This document shows, one piece after another, positions 1-9,173 of a stretch of 64,000 bases of DNA. Both the position numbers and the translations under genes were made by a program. The stretch spans positions 1 to 64,000 of the forward strand of contig NZ_JBGRUO010000012.1 of NCBI RefSeq assembly GCF_041537905.1, given 5' to 3'. The DNA comes from Ruegeria_C sp041537905 (GTDB taxonomy: Bacteria; Pseudomonadota; Alphaproteobacteria; Rhodobacterales; Rhodobacteraceae). The notes under the pieces were generated by a model. It ran no database searches and had not been told where the DNA came from. It was given only the letters and a program-made list of their open reading frames with translations. Numbering within the stretch: the first letter of the stretch is position 1; every line of letters begins with the position of its first letter.

Positions 1-364
1 ATTCACTGGATCGCTTTCTGATCCTCCTCAATTATGTACGTGAAGCCGAGCTTGCGTAGGAACCGGCCAATTGCATCAGGGTGCGTCTGAACGCCGGTCG
101 CTTCCGCCAGCGCACCGGCCAGTTCGGGCATGGTCATGTCGCCGTCCTGCTTTTGAGTTCGACGAGAAAAGACCGGTGGGGATCAAGCTTGCCCTTGCCT
201 TGAGGCCGACCTTGCGGCGCAGCTCTGGCCTGTCCGGTTCGCCGGATTGCAAGTCCCCAGCGCGCCCCGGTGGCAGGCGAAAGCCTAAGCCGCAGCGCCG
301 CAGCGCGACCACTTAACCCTTCCTCAGTCAACTTTTGAAACCGCGCCCGAAGCGCATCCGGCAA
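1..364 (-). pseudogene. IS630-type transposase, N-terminal fragment (frameshifted)
   Basis: Read on the minus strand from 364, the first 76 codons give a helix-turn-helix region (around LSGRAAALRLRLSPATG) of the kind that opens IS630-family transposases. The frame ends at a stop near 134. The expected continuation (PELAGALAEATGVQ then GRFLRKLGFTY) is found in another frame between about 150 and 30, so there is a frameshift near position 150. After FTY the match is lost and a stop follows at about position 3. No DDE catalytic domain is visible, so this is a dead remnant. The family call rests on recognising the N-terminal sequence. Confidence 0.7.
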
Positions 365-467
365 AGGTGCTGAATAGTGGCTCAGGGCTTATACAATCGA
401 TGCACTGAGTTTCGGAGTGTGCGACGCCGATGGGTGGCGGCTCTTCGAATTTTCCGGTCCGACGTCG

Positions 468-1783
468 TCAATCGACCTCTCCCTTTGTAGTCATGGGCCT
501 TTCGCTGCGCAGGTTTCGTTGGAGCGGCCGCGTGGACTGGTCCGGCACCACCGGGTTTTGGTGCCAGGTGTGAAGGTGTTGCATCATTCGGCATCCCCCC
601 TGGCGGTGCGCGGGATTTTTGAGGCTGTCCGAAGGTGAAGGTTTCGATGACAGGTATCGCCCCCCGCATTTGGGGCAAGGCTGAAGACAGATCTCGTCGC
701 GGGGATCGTCGCGCGTCCCCTCATCCGGCGCCTGGGCAGGTTCTGGTTCCACATCGAGCAAGCGCCTGATCCGCTTGATCCTGTCACGGCGAATGCCATT
801 TGCCAAGAATCCGGTGTGGCGGATGCGGTGGAAGCCCGTCGGCAGAACGTGGATCAGGAACCGGCAGATAAACTCGTCCGTGGGCAAGCGCATGACCTTC
901 ATGCGATCACCGCGCGTGATGCGATAGTCTTTCCAGCGGAAGGTCACCATTTCGGCGTCGGCGCTGACAAGGCGATGGTTGGAGATTGCGACGCGGTGGG
1001 TGTTGCGACTCAGATAAGCGAGCACGGGCTTGCGGCCCACCGAAGGGTGGTTGGCGAAGACACCCCATTCGGCCTTGCGCAGCGACGCCAGATGGGCTGT
1101 AAAGGCGTCGGGATCGGCCAACCCCGACAGATCGCAGAAGAACGCCAGCTTCCCCGCATGGTGTAATCTGGCCAGGCCTTCGAGGAACAAGCGCCGGAAT
1201 AGCCGCGACAGGACCTTGACCGGCAGCAGAACTCCGGGCGGCAGCCGATCCATCGGGTTGCATCCGGTGACATTCCTGCGCCCGGCACAATGATATGCAC
1301 ATGCGGGTGGTGCGTCATCGCCGATCCTCAGGTGTGCAGCACGCTGGTCATGCCGATCCGGGCACCAAGATGCTTCGGCTCGGCCGCAATGGTGAGGAGC
1401 GTCTGGGCGGATGCTTTGAGCAGCAGGCCATAGACCACCGCCTTGTTCTGGAAGGCATTGTCAGCAAGCTGGGCCGGCAGGGTGAAGACCACGTGGAAGT
1501 ACTCCACCGGCAACAGATCCGAGATGCGCGCCTGCATCCATTCCCGCGACGCGGCCCCTTGGCACTTCGGGCAATGTCGGTTGCGGCATGAGTTGTAAGC
1601 GATGTGCTCGTGGCCGCACTTGGTGCAGGCCGCCACCTGCCCGCCGAGCGCGGCGGTCCGGCAGGTCTCGATCGCGGACATCACCTTCAACTGCGGCCGG
1701 TTCAGGTGGCCTGCATGGTCGCTGCGATAGGCAGCACCATGGGCGCGGAAGAGATCCGCAACCTCCGGTCTGGGACGAGACAT
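468..1783 (-). pseudogene. IS91-family transposase, split over three frames
   Basis: The N-terminal piece (1783 to about 1328) has the zinc-binding segment with CTKCGHEHIAYNSCRNRHCPKC and the following WMQARISDLLPVEYFHVVFTLP block. A second frame (about 1318-1240) carries the HUH motif in THHPHVHIIVPGAG. A third frame (about 1253-468) carries RLPPGVLLPVKVLSRLFRRL and the segment with the likely catalytic tyrosine, AYLSRNTHRVAISNHRL, then a C-terminal CPKCGG. All functional motifs are present, but at least two frameshifts (near 1325 and 1245) separate them, so no intact rolling-circle transposase can be made. Confidence 0.8.
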
Positions 1784-1793
1784 GCGACCGTGG

Positions 1794-2529
1794 TCAGTCG
1801 GAACCAGCCTCCCGCCGTACCAGCAGATCGAGCGGGCTGGTCACATCCCGGATCGTCTTGGTCGCCACCTTCGTGTAGATCGTCGTCGTTTCTAGCTTGG
1901 CATGGCCAAGCAGCACCTGGATGACGCGGATGTCAGTCCCGCGCCCCAGAAGATGGGTGGCAAAGCTGTGTTGCAGCGTATGGCGTGAGACCTTCTTCTT
2001 GAGCTCGGCGACAGCATCACATGACGGTCCTTGCACCCCTTGCCCTGATCGACCCGGATCAACATCCGGTCGCTGTCAATGGCGCCGACCTTGAGATGCG
2101 TGACCTCGCTGGCCCTGAGCCCACCGCCATAGGCTACGCTGAAGGCCGCCCGGTATCGCAGCCCAGGTTCTGGCGCAGCTTCGAGAAGGCGCGCGACCTC
2201 CTCGGCGCTCAGCACCACCGGGATCTTCTTGGCCGCCCGCTGGTAGCGCATGTGCCGCTTCATCTCCGGCCTCAGACATGTGGTTGTGCAGAAGAAATGG
2301 GCACCGTCAGTCAGTTGTTGAAGATCGGAGCGCCAACCCCTTTCTCCTTCATATCAAGCTGGAATGCGCACAATTCCTCCGAGGTCGCGGTATCAGGCGA
2401 ATGGCCAAGATACCTCGTGAACTCGCGCATTGCCCGCAGATACATCGTCTGCGTCTTGGGCTGCAGACCCTTGATCCGCATATCTTCGAGAAAACGCTGG
2501 CGCAGCTTCGGTATATATTGGTCCGTCAT
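1794..2529 (-). pseudogene. Tyrosine recombinase (integrase) of the IS91-type element, degraded
   Basis: The N-terminal SAM-like domain starts at 2529 (MTDQYIPKLRQRFLEDMRIK) and runs into a stop at about 2311. The catalytic domain resumes in another frame at about 2310-2030 (KIPVVLSAEEVARLLEAAPE, GGGLRASEV with the first catalytic Arg). A third frame (2036-1794) supplies HSFATHLLGRGTDIRVIQVLLGH and the YTKV tyrosine. Between RHVMLSP and KKVSRHTL roughly 70-100 residues expected for the family are missing. The HxxR motif reads HTLQ, so the second catalytic Arg is Gln. Frameshifts, deletion and active-site loss all argue that it is inactive. Confidence 0.8.
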
Positions 2530-2838
2530 CGGAACCTCCTGTCATCAGATGAAGAAGATCCCAATCGTCAGACAGGCGCGCTCATCAACAAAATCGAAGC
2601 GCCTCGTTCAGCGCACCCAACCCGCCACAAGCGCCAATACCGCGAAAGCGGCTTCGCCCTCGTCCGGGTTGCACTCATTGGGCCAGAACCGCCTGACGTT
2701 TGGGGCAGCGTTGCCCGAATAGCTGCGTCTTAAAGTCCCGGAAAGTCTCACCGATTGTGTCAAACATACCCGAAGTTCCACGGCCGGTTTGTTTCCGCGA
2801 AACCGGCGCATATGACCGTCACCGCGTTGCGGCCAGGA
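2530..2838. other. Intergenic stretch, no gene recognised
   Basis: About 310 bases lie between the 5' end of the dead recombinase and the stop codon of the cyclase gene. Short open frames exist on both strands, but none has a ribosome binding site or recognisable motifs. It may hold further decayed element sequence, but nothing supports a specific call. Confidence 0.4.
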
Positions 2839-4059
2839 TCACTCGAACTCGACGATATACCCGTTGGCCTGTTCCAGACCCGAGGCGTCGCCCCATTGCG
2901 GCTTGCTGTCGCCGCCCCAGTGATGGAACCGCGCGACGCTTTCGTTCCCGTCCCGATTGTCGGGCTGGTGCTCGTACCAGTTGCTATAGCCCAGGTGCGC
3001 GCCATTGACCCAGATCCATCCTTTCTCAGGGCTATCTGTGTCTGGCTGATGCAGCAGACCAATCCAGGGGCCGGTGTAGTGGCCGGGTTTCCATTCCTGC
3101 CAGAGCGACTCCTCCTGCTGGATCAACTCCGCGATGAAATCGTTTTGCGCCTGCGAGGTGATCGAGACGAGGCTGCCCCCCATGGCGCGCGCTTCGGCGT
3201 CTGCCTCGGCCCAGTTGATGCCCTCGGCCCTCACGATCGAATAATCATGCCCGCCAAAGGCTTCGGTTCTGAGGATATCGCGCCCGGCGATGGCCTCGCG
3301 CGCGGCGGCTTCCAGCGCCTGCCGGTCCAGTGCGTCGCGCGCGGCACTCAGCCCGTTCGTTGCACCGCCCTCCCAGAGATGGTGATACACAACGACACCA
3401 GCCGCCGCACCAACGCAGAGCAATGTGGCAAGCGCCATGCCTGTTCCGCGCCCGCGCAACTGGCGTTTCAGAATTGCGATCACGGACAGTCGCGCGCCAT
3501 CCTCCAGCCCGATCTGATAGGCGCGAACCGGGCGAGGGATGTTCTTGAGCCGTTGATTGCCCAGCGACTGGACCTGCAAGGTTAGTTTGCCTTCGATTTG
3601 GTCACGCACATCGCTGGACACGCAGATGCCGCCCGGTGCGGCCAGCGATTCCAGACGGGCGGCGATATTGACGCCATCCCCCAGCAGGTCGCCCTCGCGC
3701 TCGATCACATCACCGACGCCGATGCCGATCCGGAACCGGATGCGTTTGTCGCTGGGCAAGGGATCGTTGCGATGGCGCAGTGCCTCCTGAATCTCGACCG
3801 CGCAGCGCACCGCCTCGACCGAGCTGGTGAACTCGGCCAGCACGCTGTCGCCCGCGGTATTGGCGATGCGCCCGCCGTGATGGGCGATCAGCCCGTCCAT
3901 GATCTCGCGATACTGCGCCAGCGTGGTGGTGGTGAGCTCCTCATCCGCCGCCATGAGCCGGCTATAGCCCGCCACATCGGCCGCAAAGAGCGCGGCGAGT
4001 TTGCGCTGAATGCCACTGTCCTGCTGCAAATGATCTGTCCCGGTTCCGTCTGATGCCAT
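2839..4059 (-). CDS. Class III adenylate/guanylate cyclase with C-terminal C-type-lectin-like domain
   Basis: A 406-residue protein if started at 4059. An upstream ATG at 4116 would add 19 residues but has AGGA only 2 bases before it. Residues 18-185 are a class III cyclase domain: metal-binding Asp in FAADVAGYS (D28) and NTAGDSVLAEF (D71), then GDGVNIAARLE with the conserved Asp/Asn/Arg. One transmembrane helix spans about 208-225. Residues 270-406 form a C-type-lectin-like domain (CTLD) with WIGL, GWIWVNG and YSNWYEHQPDN. The CTLD has no cysteines, so the usual disulfides are absent. Predicted layout is cytoplasmic cyclase and periplasmic lectin domain, suggesting a ligand-sensing cNMP synthase (inference). 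The gene follows the LysR gene on the same strand with a gap of about 80 bases. Confidence 0.85.
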   Translation of the reverse strand: MASDGTGTDHLQQDSGIQRKLAALFAADVAGYSRLMAADEELTTTTLAQYREIMDGLIAHHGGRIANTAGDSVLAEFTSSVEAVRCAVEIQEALRHRNDPLPSDKRIRFRIGIGVGDVIEREGDLLGDGVNIAARLESLAAPGGICVSSDVRDQIEGKLTLQVQSLGNQRLKNIPRPVRAYQIGLEDGARLSVIAILKRQLRGRGTGMALATLLCVGAAAGVVVYHHLWEGGATNGLSAARDALDRQALEAAAREAIAGRDILRTEAFGGHDYSIVRAEGINWAEADAEARAMGGSLVSITSQAQNDFIAELIQQEESLWQEWKPGHYTGPWIGLLHQPDTDSPEKGWIWVNGAHLGYSNWYEHQPDNRDGNESVARFHHWGGDSKPQWGDASGLEQANGYIVEFE

Positions 4060-4137
4060 GGGCGGCTTTCCCGCCTTACTCACAAAGCCTATACCAACCG
4101 GGCGTTTTTGCGCCATGTCCTGTTTGGGGATCTGCGC

Positions 4138-5046
4138 TCAGCTCGGGCGCTTGTCGACAAATTCGCTCAGTTCGCGATCAAGTGCGCTCCAGACGCGCCG
4201 GATCAGCGGGCTGTTGCGCAGCGCCGCCGGTTTGGTCAGCCAGATCGGGAGTGTCGGCAGAGGGAAAGTGAGGTCGATCTCTTCCAGATCCGGGTCGGCG
4301 CGTCCGACCGCCGCCTGCCCAAAGCCCAGACCGCAGCCCGCGCGGATGAGTTCCCAATAGGCCGTCTGGAGGTCGCATCTTGTCGTAAAAAACTCCCGAT
4401 CGACGGCGAACCCCACGTCGCGAAAGCCCTGAATGATCTGATCGTTGCGGTCATAGCCGACGAAGTCATGGCTCAGTATGTCGGCATCTTTGGTCGGACG
4501 CCCCGCCCGGTCAAGGTAGTCCTTGTGCGCGAACAGGCCCATGTCCACCTCGCCCACATAGCGGCTTACCACGTCCAACTGCTCGGGGCGGACCATGCGT
4601 ATCGCGATATCGGCCTCGCGGAACAGCAGGTTTTCGGTCGTGTCCGAGGCCACCAGTTCCAGCGATATCTCGGGCGCCGCGCGCCGGAGGCGGGCAAAGA
4701 CCGGCGGCAACACGTGATGGGCCATGAAGATCGACGCGGTGATGCGCACGGTTCCGCTTTCCGCCTGCGCCGCGCCCGCCGCGTGCAGTTCCAGCAGATG
4801 CGCGGCCTCCTGCATCCGGCGCGCCGGGCTCAGCAGGTCGAGCGCGGCCTCGGTGGGTTGCATGCCACTGGCGGTGCGCGTGAACAGGTCAAGGCCAAGC
4901 CTGTCTTCCAGCGTTGAGATATGCCGCCCGATTGTTGGCTGGGTCAGCCCCAGACGACGTGCCGCCGCCGAGAGCGATCCGGTGTCAGCCACAGCAAGCA
5001 GCGTTTGAATATGCGCCCAGTCGAGCCGGGAGAGGGGAGATGTCAT
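4138..5046 (-). CDS. LysR-family transcriptional regulator
   Basis: 302 residues from the ATG at 5046. A TTG at 5064 would add six residues and is less likely. The N-terminal winged helix-turn-helix is clear (LLAVADTGSLSAAARRLGLT then QPTIGRHISTLEDRLGLDLF), followed by a LysR substrate-binding domain (about residues 85-290). It is divergent from the SDR gene at 5140, with about 93 bases between start codons. That is the usual arrangement for a LysR protein controlling the neighbouring gene. The effector cannot be read from the sequence. Confidence 0.92.
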   Translation of the reverse strand: MTSPLSRLDWAHIQTLLAVADTGSLSAAARRLGLTQPTIGRHISTLEDRLGLDLFTRTASGMQPTEAALDLLSPARRMQEAAHLLELHAAGAAQAESGTVRITASIFMAHHVLPPVFARLRRAAPEISLELVASDTTENLLFREADIAIRMVRPEQLDVVSRYVGEVDMGLFAHKDYLDRAGRPTKDADILSHDFVGYDRNDQIIQGFRDVGFAVDREFFTTRCDLQTAYWELIRAGCGLGFGQAAVGRADPDLEEIDLTFPLPTLPIWLTKPAALRNSPLIRRVWSALDRELSEFVDKRPS

Positions 5047-5139
5047 GCGTATATGTATATCCAATCAACAAATTTTGGCAATTTTCATACACAAAAGAAT
5101 ATCTCAGTTTGTCGCCATCGTCGCTAAAGGAGAGCAGAT

Positions 5140-6096
5140 ATGGGTGGAACGGTTCTGATACTTGGCGCAAGCGGGCGCTTTGGCAGCGCCGCTGCGGATG
5201 CATTCTGGAAAGCGGGATGGCAGGTGCGGTTCTTTGATCGAAAGGCAGATGATCTGGACAGCGCAGCCATGGGGGCGGATGTGATCGTCAATGGCTGGAA
5301 CCCGCCCTATGACCAATGGGCCGCAACCGTGCCCGACCTGACGCGGCAGGTGATCGCTGCCGCTCGGGCCAGTGGCGCGATGGTGATCGTACCGGGCAAT
5401 GTCTATGTGTTCGGTGTGGACGCCCCGGCGTGCTTTGATGCTGACACGCCGCACCGCGCCACAAACCCGCTGGGTCGCATCCGGATCGAGATGGAGGAGG
5501 CCTATCGCAAATCGGGGGTCAAAACCGTGATCCTGCGGGCAGGTGATTTCATTGATACCGCGCGCTCGGATGGCTGGCTCGACAAAATCATGCTGGCCGG
5601 GCTGGAGCGGGGCAGGTTCACCTATCCCGGCGACCCGGACCAGCCCCATGCCTGGGCGTTCCTGCCGGATATGGCGCGCGCGGCGGTAGCGCTGGCCGAA
5701 ATGCGGCACCAACTTTCCCGGTTCGAGGATGTGCCCTTTCCCGGTTACACGCTGACGGGGCGGGAACTGGCAGAGGGCGTGGCATCGGCATATGAACACC
5801 GGCTGGCGCTGCGTCGGTTCAACTGGCTACCCATCCTGATGCTGTCGCCATTCTGGAGAATGGGCCGCCACCTGATCGAGATGCGGCATCTGTGGTCAAA
5901 GCCGCATGCGTTGGACGGCACGCGCCTGGGCGAACTTCTGCCGGAGTTTGAGGCAACGCCCGTGCAAGATGCCCTGAGTATGGCATTGAACGGTGCGCAG
6001 TACAGCCAGACCGATCTGGCGCGCGCGCCGCAAAGCGCAAAGGCCAGAGAAAAGAAAACGCCGCAGAAATTATCTGCGGCGCGTCCTGAATTCTGA
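5140..6096 (+). CDS. NAD(P)-binding epimerase/dehydratase-like (atypical SDR) protein
   Basis: 318 residues with a strong ribosome binding site (AAAGGAG) before the ATG. The N-terminus has the nucleotide-binding glycine motif LILGASGRFGSAAADAF. A later segment, VIVPGNVYVFG, resembles the SDR central strand, and the Tyr/Lys catalytic pair is not clearly conserved, as in atypical SDRs. The C-terminal part (residues 225-318) is basic and variable. It is transcribed away from the LysR regulator, which is probably its controller. The substrate is unknown. Confidence 0.8.
   Translation: MGGTVLILGASGRFGSAAADAFWKAGWQVRFFDRKADDLDSAAMGADVIVNGWNPPYDQWAATVPDLTRQVIAAARASGAMVIVPGNVYVFGVDAPACFDADTPHRATNPLGRIRIEMEEAYRKSGVKTVILRAGDFIDTARSDGWLDKIMLAGLERGRFTYPGDPDQPHAWAFLPDMARAAVALAEMRHQLSRFEDVPFPGYTLTGRELAEGVASAYEHRLALRRFNWLPILMLSPFWRMGRHLIEMRHLWSKPHALDGTRLGELLPEFEATPVQDALSMALNGAQYSQTDLARAPQSAKAREKKTPQKLSAARPEF
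6047..6081 (-). terminator. Rho-independent terminator of the M23/bactofilin operon
   Basis: A perfect 9-bp stem CGCCGCAGA/TCTGCGGCG (6059-6067 and 6073-6081) with a 5-base loop. On the minus strand it is followed by the T-rich run TTTTCTTTTC, which fits a terminator about 30 bases after the bactofilin stop. It lies inside the last codons of the convergent SDR gene. On the plus strand there is no T run. Confidence 0.7.
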
Positions 6097-6111
6097 ACCG
6101 TCCTGAGGCTT

Positions 6112-6621
6112 TCAGGCTTCGGCCTTGGCGGCAGCTGGATTGGCGCCGGGCTTGGTTGCGCGACCGGGGTTCAACGGGTCGTCCTGACGCTGCACCGAAC
6201 CTTCGAAATGCGCGCCGCTTTCGATTGCGATGGTCTTGTGGATGATGTCGCCTTCGACACGTGCGGTCGAGGTCAGGCGCACCTTGAGGCCCCGCACACG
6301 GCCCACGATACGGCCATTGATCACCACGTCATCGGCGGTCACTTCGCCCTTGATGGTGGCCGATTCTCCGATCGTCAGCAGATGCGCGCGGATATCGCCC
6401 TCGACCGTGCCTTCGACCTGAATGTCGCCGGTCGTCTTGAGGTTGCCGGTCACATGCAGGTCCGAGGACAGCACCGATGCGGGCGCTTTCGGCTTGGGGG
6501 CGGTGGGTTTGTAGTCGCTCTGGGCAGGCGCTGCGGGGGCCGCCGTGGGGGCAGCGGATGCGGGTTTGTCCGCTTCGGGCGCCTTGGTTCCGGGCTCGTT
6601 GATTTTGCTCTTAGAAAACAT
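6112..6621 (-). CDS. Bactofilin (polymer-forming cytoskeletal protein)
   Basis: 169 residues. A proline/alanine-rich, disordered N-terminal tail (residues 1-48) precedes a bactofilin (DUF583) right-handed beta-helix core (about 50-145) with repeated short strands such as TGNLKTTGDIQVEGTVEGDI, and a disordered C-terminal tail. Bactofilins polymerise without nucleotides and scaffold cell-wall enzymes at specific sites. The gene overlaps the upstream M23 peptidase gene by 11 bases (the DVF-stop of the peptidase lies over MFSKS here). That implies translational coupling and fits the known functional link between bactofilins and M23 endopeptidases. Confidence 0.92.
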   Translation of the reverse strand: MFSKSKINEPGTKAPEADKPASAAPTAAPAAPAQSDYKPTAPKPKAPASVLSSDLHVTGNLKTTGDIQVEGTVEGDIRAHLLTIGESATIKGEVTADDVVINGRIVGRVRGLKVRLTSTARVEGDIIHKTIAIESGAHFEGSVQRQDDPLNPGRATKPGANPAAAKAEA

Positions 6622-7972
6622 CTCTTGCAGCCTTGATGTAGGTCATAGGGTTCACGGGTTTACCATTGACGCGCACCTCATAGTGCAGATGCGTGCCTGT
6701 GGACCGTCCGGTGCTACCCATATCAGCTATGTGATCGCCGCGCGAGACCCTTTGGCCGACCTTTACGCGGATCGAGGTGTTATGAGCGTAAAGTGTCTCA
6801 ATGCCGAATTCGTGCTTGATTTTGACCAGCCGTCCAAAGCCCGATTGCCAGCCCGCATGGGTGACGACTCCGTCCGCTGTTGCAAAGATATCAGTGCCAT
6901 GTGCGCCCGCGAAATCGGACCCGTTATGCATCCGGCGACCGCCGGTTTTGGGGTCGCGGCGCGTGCCGAAACCGCTGGTGTAACGCACGGCGGCGCGAAC
7001 CGGGCTGGCAAAGGGCGCCTTCTGGGCGGCCATACGATAAAGGTTCAGCTGATCCATCTGCTGCAGCAGGCGGTTGGCGCGAATCTCGTCGGGCGAGGCT
7101 TCCTCACCGCGTGTGCTGAAGGATAAAGGGGTCAGCGGACCGCCCACACCGCTATAGCCGCGCCGCACCTGTTCGATGATCCGGTCGGTGGGCATGCCCG
7201 CACTGCGGAACATCTTGTCCAGCGGTTCGACCGAGATGGCCATCGCCTCTTCGAGCTGACGGAAAATCTGTTCGTTCTGCTCGCGCATCAGCGCGATTTC
7301 CAGCTCCAGCTCGTCACGGGCCTCAAGGGCCGATTGCGCATCGGCGATGATCTGGTCGCGCTCGGCTGCGGTCCGGCTAAGCGCGTCGGCGATCAGGTCC
7401 ATCTGCGCCGGGGCGGCAGAGGCAAGTTTCTGCGCATCGTCGCTCTCGGCCTCAAGCTGCATCTGTGCCAGCGTGGCGCGTGCCGTCTCGCGTTCCTTCA
7501 TCGCGGTGCGCAGCGTTGTCTGGACGACTTCGATCCCTGTCTCCAGCTCGCTGCGGCGGATTTCCGAGTTCAGCAACTCGGACTGCATCGCTGAAACCTG
7601 CGCCAGCGCGGCGTTGAACCGTTCCTGCGCGGCCAGCGCCTCTTCGGCGCGGGCGTCGCGTTCCTGCGACAAGGCGTTGAGCCGGTCCTGATAGGTGGCC
7701 TGATCCCGGCGCGCCTGCTCGCGGAAGTTGCCCGAGCCGATGCTGTCCATCAACAGGATCGCGGTGGCCACAATGGTCCAGGCCACGAGCGCCGAGGCAC
7801 CGGCAAATGCCATAAGCTGGGTTTCGGGTCGGAGGCGGATGAAGCGGGTGTCGCTGTCGGATTTGAGGAACACTCGGCGTTCCGGGAAGCGTCGTTCCAG
7901 AAACGCATGAATTTTGATCGCCAGCCTTGTACGCACGCGTAAGTCCCTGTCTGCCCCCAATAGGCGGCCCAT
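6611..7972 (-). CDS. M23-family (LytM) peptidoglycan endopeptidase with coiled coil
   Basis: 453 residues from the ATG at 7972, chosen for its AGGA ribosome binding site 8 bases upstream. An ATG at 8014 would add 14 residues. It has one transmembrane helix (about residues 45-68, ASALVAWTIVATAILLM) and a long coiled coil (about 75-235, rich in Ala/Glu/Arg). The C-terminal M23 domain carries the zinc ligands in MHNGSDFAGAHGTD and HLHYEVRVNGKPVNP, and all expected ligands (H, D, HxH) are present. It probably cleaves peptide crosslinks in the periplasm. It is co-transcribed and overlapping with bactofilin. Confidence 0.92.
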   Translation of the reverse strand: MGRLLGADRDLRVRTRLAIKIHAFLERRFPERRVFLKSDSDTRFIRLRPETQLMAFAGASALVAWTIVATAILLMDSIGSGNFREQARRDQATYQDRLNALSQERDARAEEALAAQERFNAALAQVSAMQSELLNSEIRRSELETGIEVVQTTLRTAMKERETARATLAQMQLEAESDDAQKLASAAPAQMDLIADALSRTAAERDQIIADAQSALEARDELELEIALMREQNEQIFRQLEEAMAISVEPLDKMFRSAGMPTDRIIEQVRRGYSGVGGPLTPLSFSTRGEEASPDEIRANRLLQQMDQLNLYRMAAQKAPFASPVRAAVRYTSGFGTRRDPKTGGRRMHNGSDFAGAHGTDIFATADGVVTHAGWQSGFGRLVKIKHEFGIETLYAHNTSIRVKVGQRVSRGDHIADMGSTGRSTGTHLHYEVRVNGKPVNPMTYIKAARDVF

Positions 7973-8118
7973 CGGTTTGGTCCTGCGGGCCTTGGTGCGA
8001 CTGAATAGCCACATGTTAAGAATTGGGCAAGCGCGACGCCTTGCGGTTGGTCTCAAGATGGGAGATTTCGCCGCAATTGCGCGGAAAGTTGCCGAAAATT
8101 GAGGCAGATTGGCTGATC

Positions 8119-8970
8119 TCAGCGTAGATAGGCCGGAAACTCCTCGGCAAGTGGCCAGTAAAAGTCGGGCGGCAATCCGGCTTCGGCGCGTTTTTCCTCG
8201 TTGAACGGGGGCTTAAGGCCGCCTTTGAAATAGTGCCTGACAAGCGCGTGAAAGACCTCTTTGGGGTCGCTGTTTTCCCGTCCGCAGCAGAAATTGAACC
8301 ATTTCGCCCCATAGGCCACATGGCTGACCTCTTCGGCGTAAATTGTGTTCAGGCTTTCCACCGCTGCGGTTTCTCCGGCTTTCTCGAAGATGGCGATCAT
8401 GCCGGGCGTGACGTCCAGACCGCGCGCCTCCAGCACCATGGGCACGATGGCCAGCCGTCCGTGCAGGTCGTCAGCGGTATCCGTCGCGGCCCGCCACATG
8501 CCGTGATGGGCGGGTAGGGCGCCATAGAAACTTCCCATATTTTCAAGGCAGTCGCACATAAGATTAAAGTGCTTCGCCTCATCATCTGCGGCCTTGACCC
8601 AGTCGTCATAAAACCCCGCAGGCATCGGAGTGTCGGCAAAGCGCGCGATGATGTCCCAATGCAGGTCAACGGCATTTAGTTCGATATGGGCAACGGCATG
8701 CAGCAGCGCGATTCGACCGGCAGGAGACCCCGGTTTGCGTTTCGGCACGTCGCGCGGGCTAAGCAGTTCGGGACGTTCCGGGCGCGCTGGGTGGTCCGGC
8801 GGGACCGCGTTGCCAAGCGGAATGATCTCGCCCGCATCGCGCGCCGCCTTCCAGGTCGCGGCATGGGCGCGTGATTTGGCCGCCTTGGCGCGGCCATCAG
8901 CGGTGCTCAGCACATCGACCGCCATCGCGCTCAATGTGTCCAGGGCAGAGGTATCGGGGGCATCGGTCAC
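8119..8970 (-). CDS. DUF455 ferritin-like protein
   Basis: 283 residues from a GTG at 8970 with GGAG 10 bases upstream. A longer reading to 9021 lacks a good ribosome binding site. The sequence matches the DUF455 family, with four-helix ferritin-like carboxylate/His motifs that can bind a di-iron centre: HIELNAVDLHW, DDEAKHFNL, EARGLDVTP and EEVSHVAYG. The family is related to MiaE-type diiron hydroxylases, but its reaction is not established. The following gene is on the opposite strand. Confidence 0.85.
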   Translation of the reverse strand: MTDAPDTSALDTLSAMAVDVLSTADGRAKAAKSRAHAATWKAARDAGEIIPLGNAVPPDHPARPERPELLSPRDVPKRKPGSPAGRIALLHAVAHIELNAVDLHWDIIARFADTPMPAGFYDDWVKAADDEAKHFNLMCDCLENMGSFYGALPAHHGMWRAATDTADDLHGRLAIVPMVLEARGLDVTPGMIAIFEKAGETAAVESLNTIYAEEVSHVAYGAKWFNFCCGRENSDPKEVFHALVRHYFKGGLKPPFNEEKRAEAGLPPDFYWPLAEEFPAYLR

Positions 8971-9173
8971 GGCTCGAGGGCTCCGGGGGCGTTTTGAAAC
9001 GGGTCTGTGCCCGGCTATCAAATGCGCGCGGGCGATGCCAGCAGATCAGCTGATTGATGTCGCCGGCGGGTGCAACAGGGCACTGGACAAGCGCGCCGTT
9101 CCGTCCTAGCACGCCCTCGAAACTCAGCATTCCAGCCAGGCGACCCCTTTCAACTCAGAATGGAGGCCTGCAC

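Larger units (their letters stand above)
468..2529 (-). mobile_element. Remnant of an IS91-type element carrying a tyrosine recombinase
   Basis: Two broken genes lie head to tail on the minus strand: a tyrosine recombinase (1794-2529) followed by an IS91-type HUH transposase (468-1783). This pairing, recombinase first and transposase second, is typical of IS91-like elements in alphaproteobacteria. Both genes carry frameshifts, and the recombinase also has an internal deletion. I could not identify the element ends (oriIS/terIS), so the limits given are those of the recognisable coding matter. Confidence 0.7.

Noticed and set aside
2608..2811. 67-codon minus-strand frame in the gap next to the dead recombinase
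   Set aside because: No start signals or family resemblance; may be decayed element sequence.
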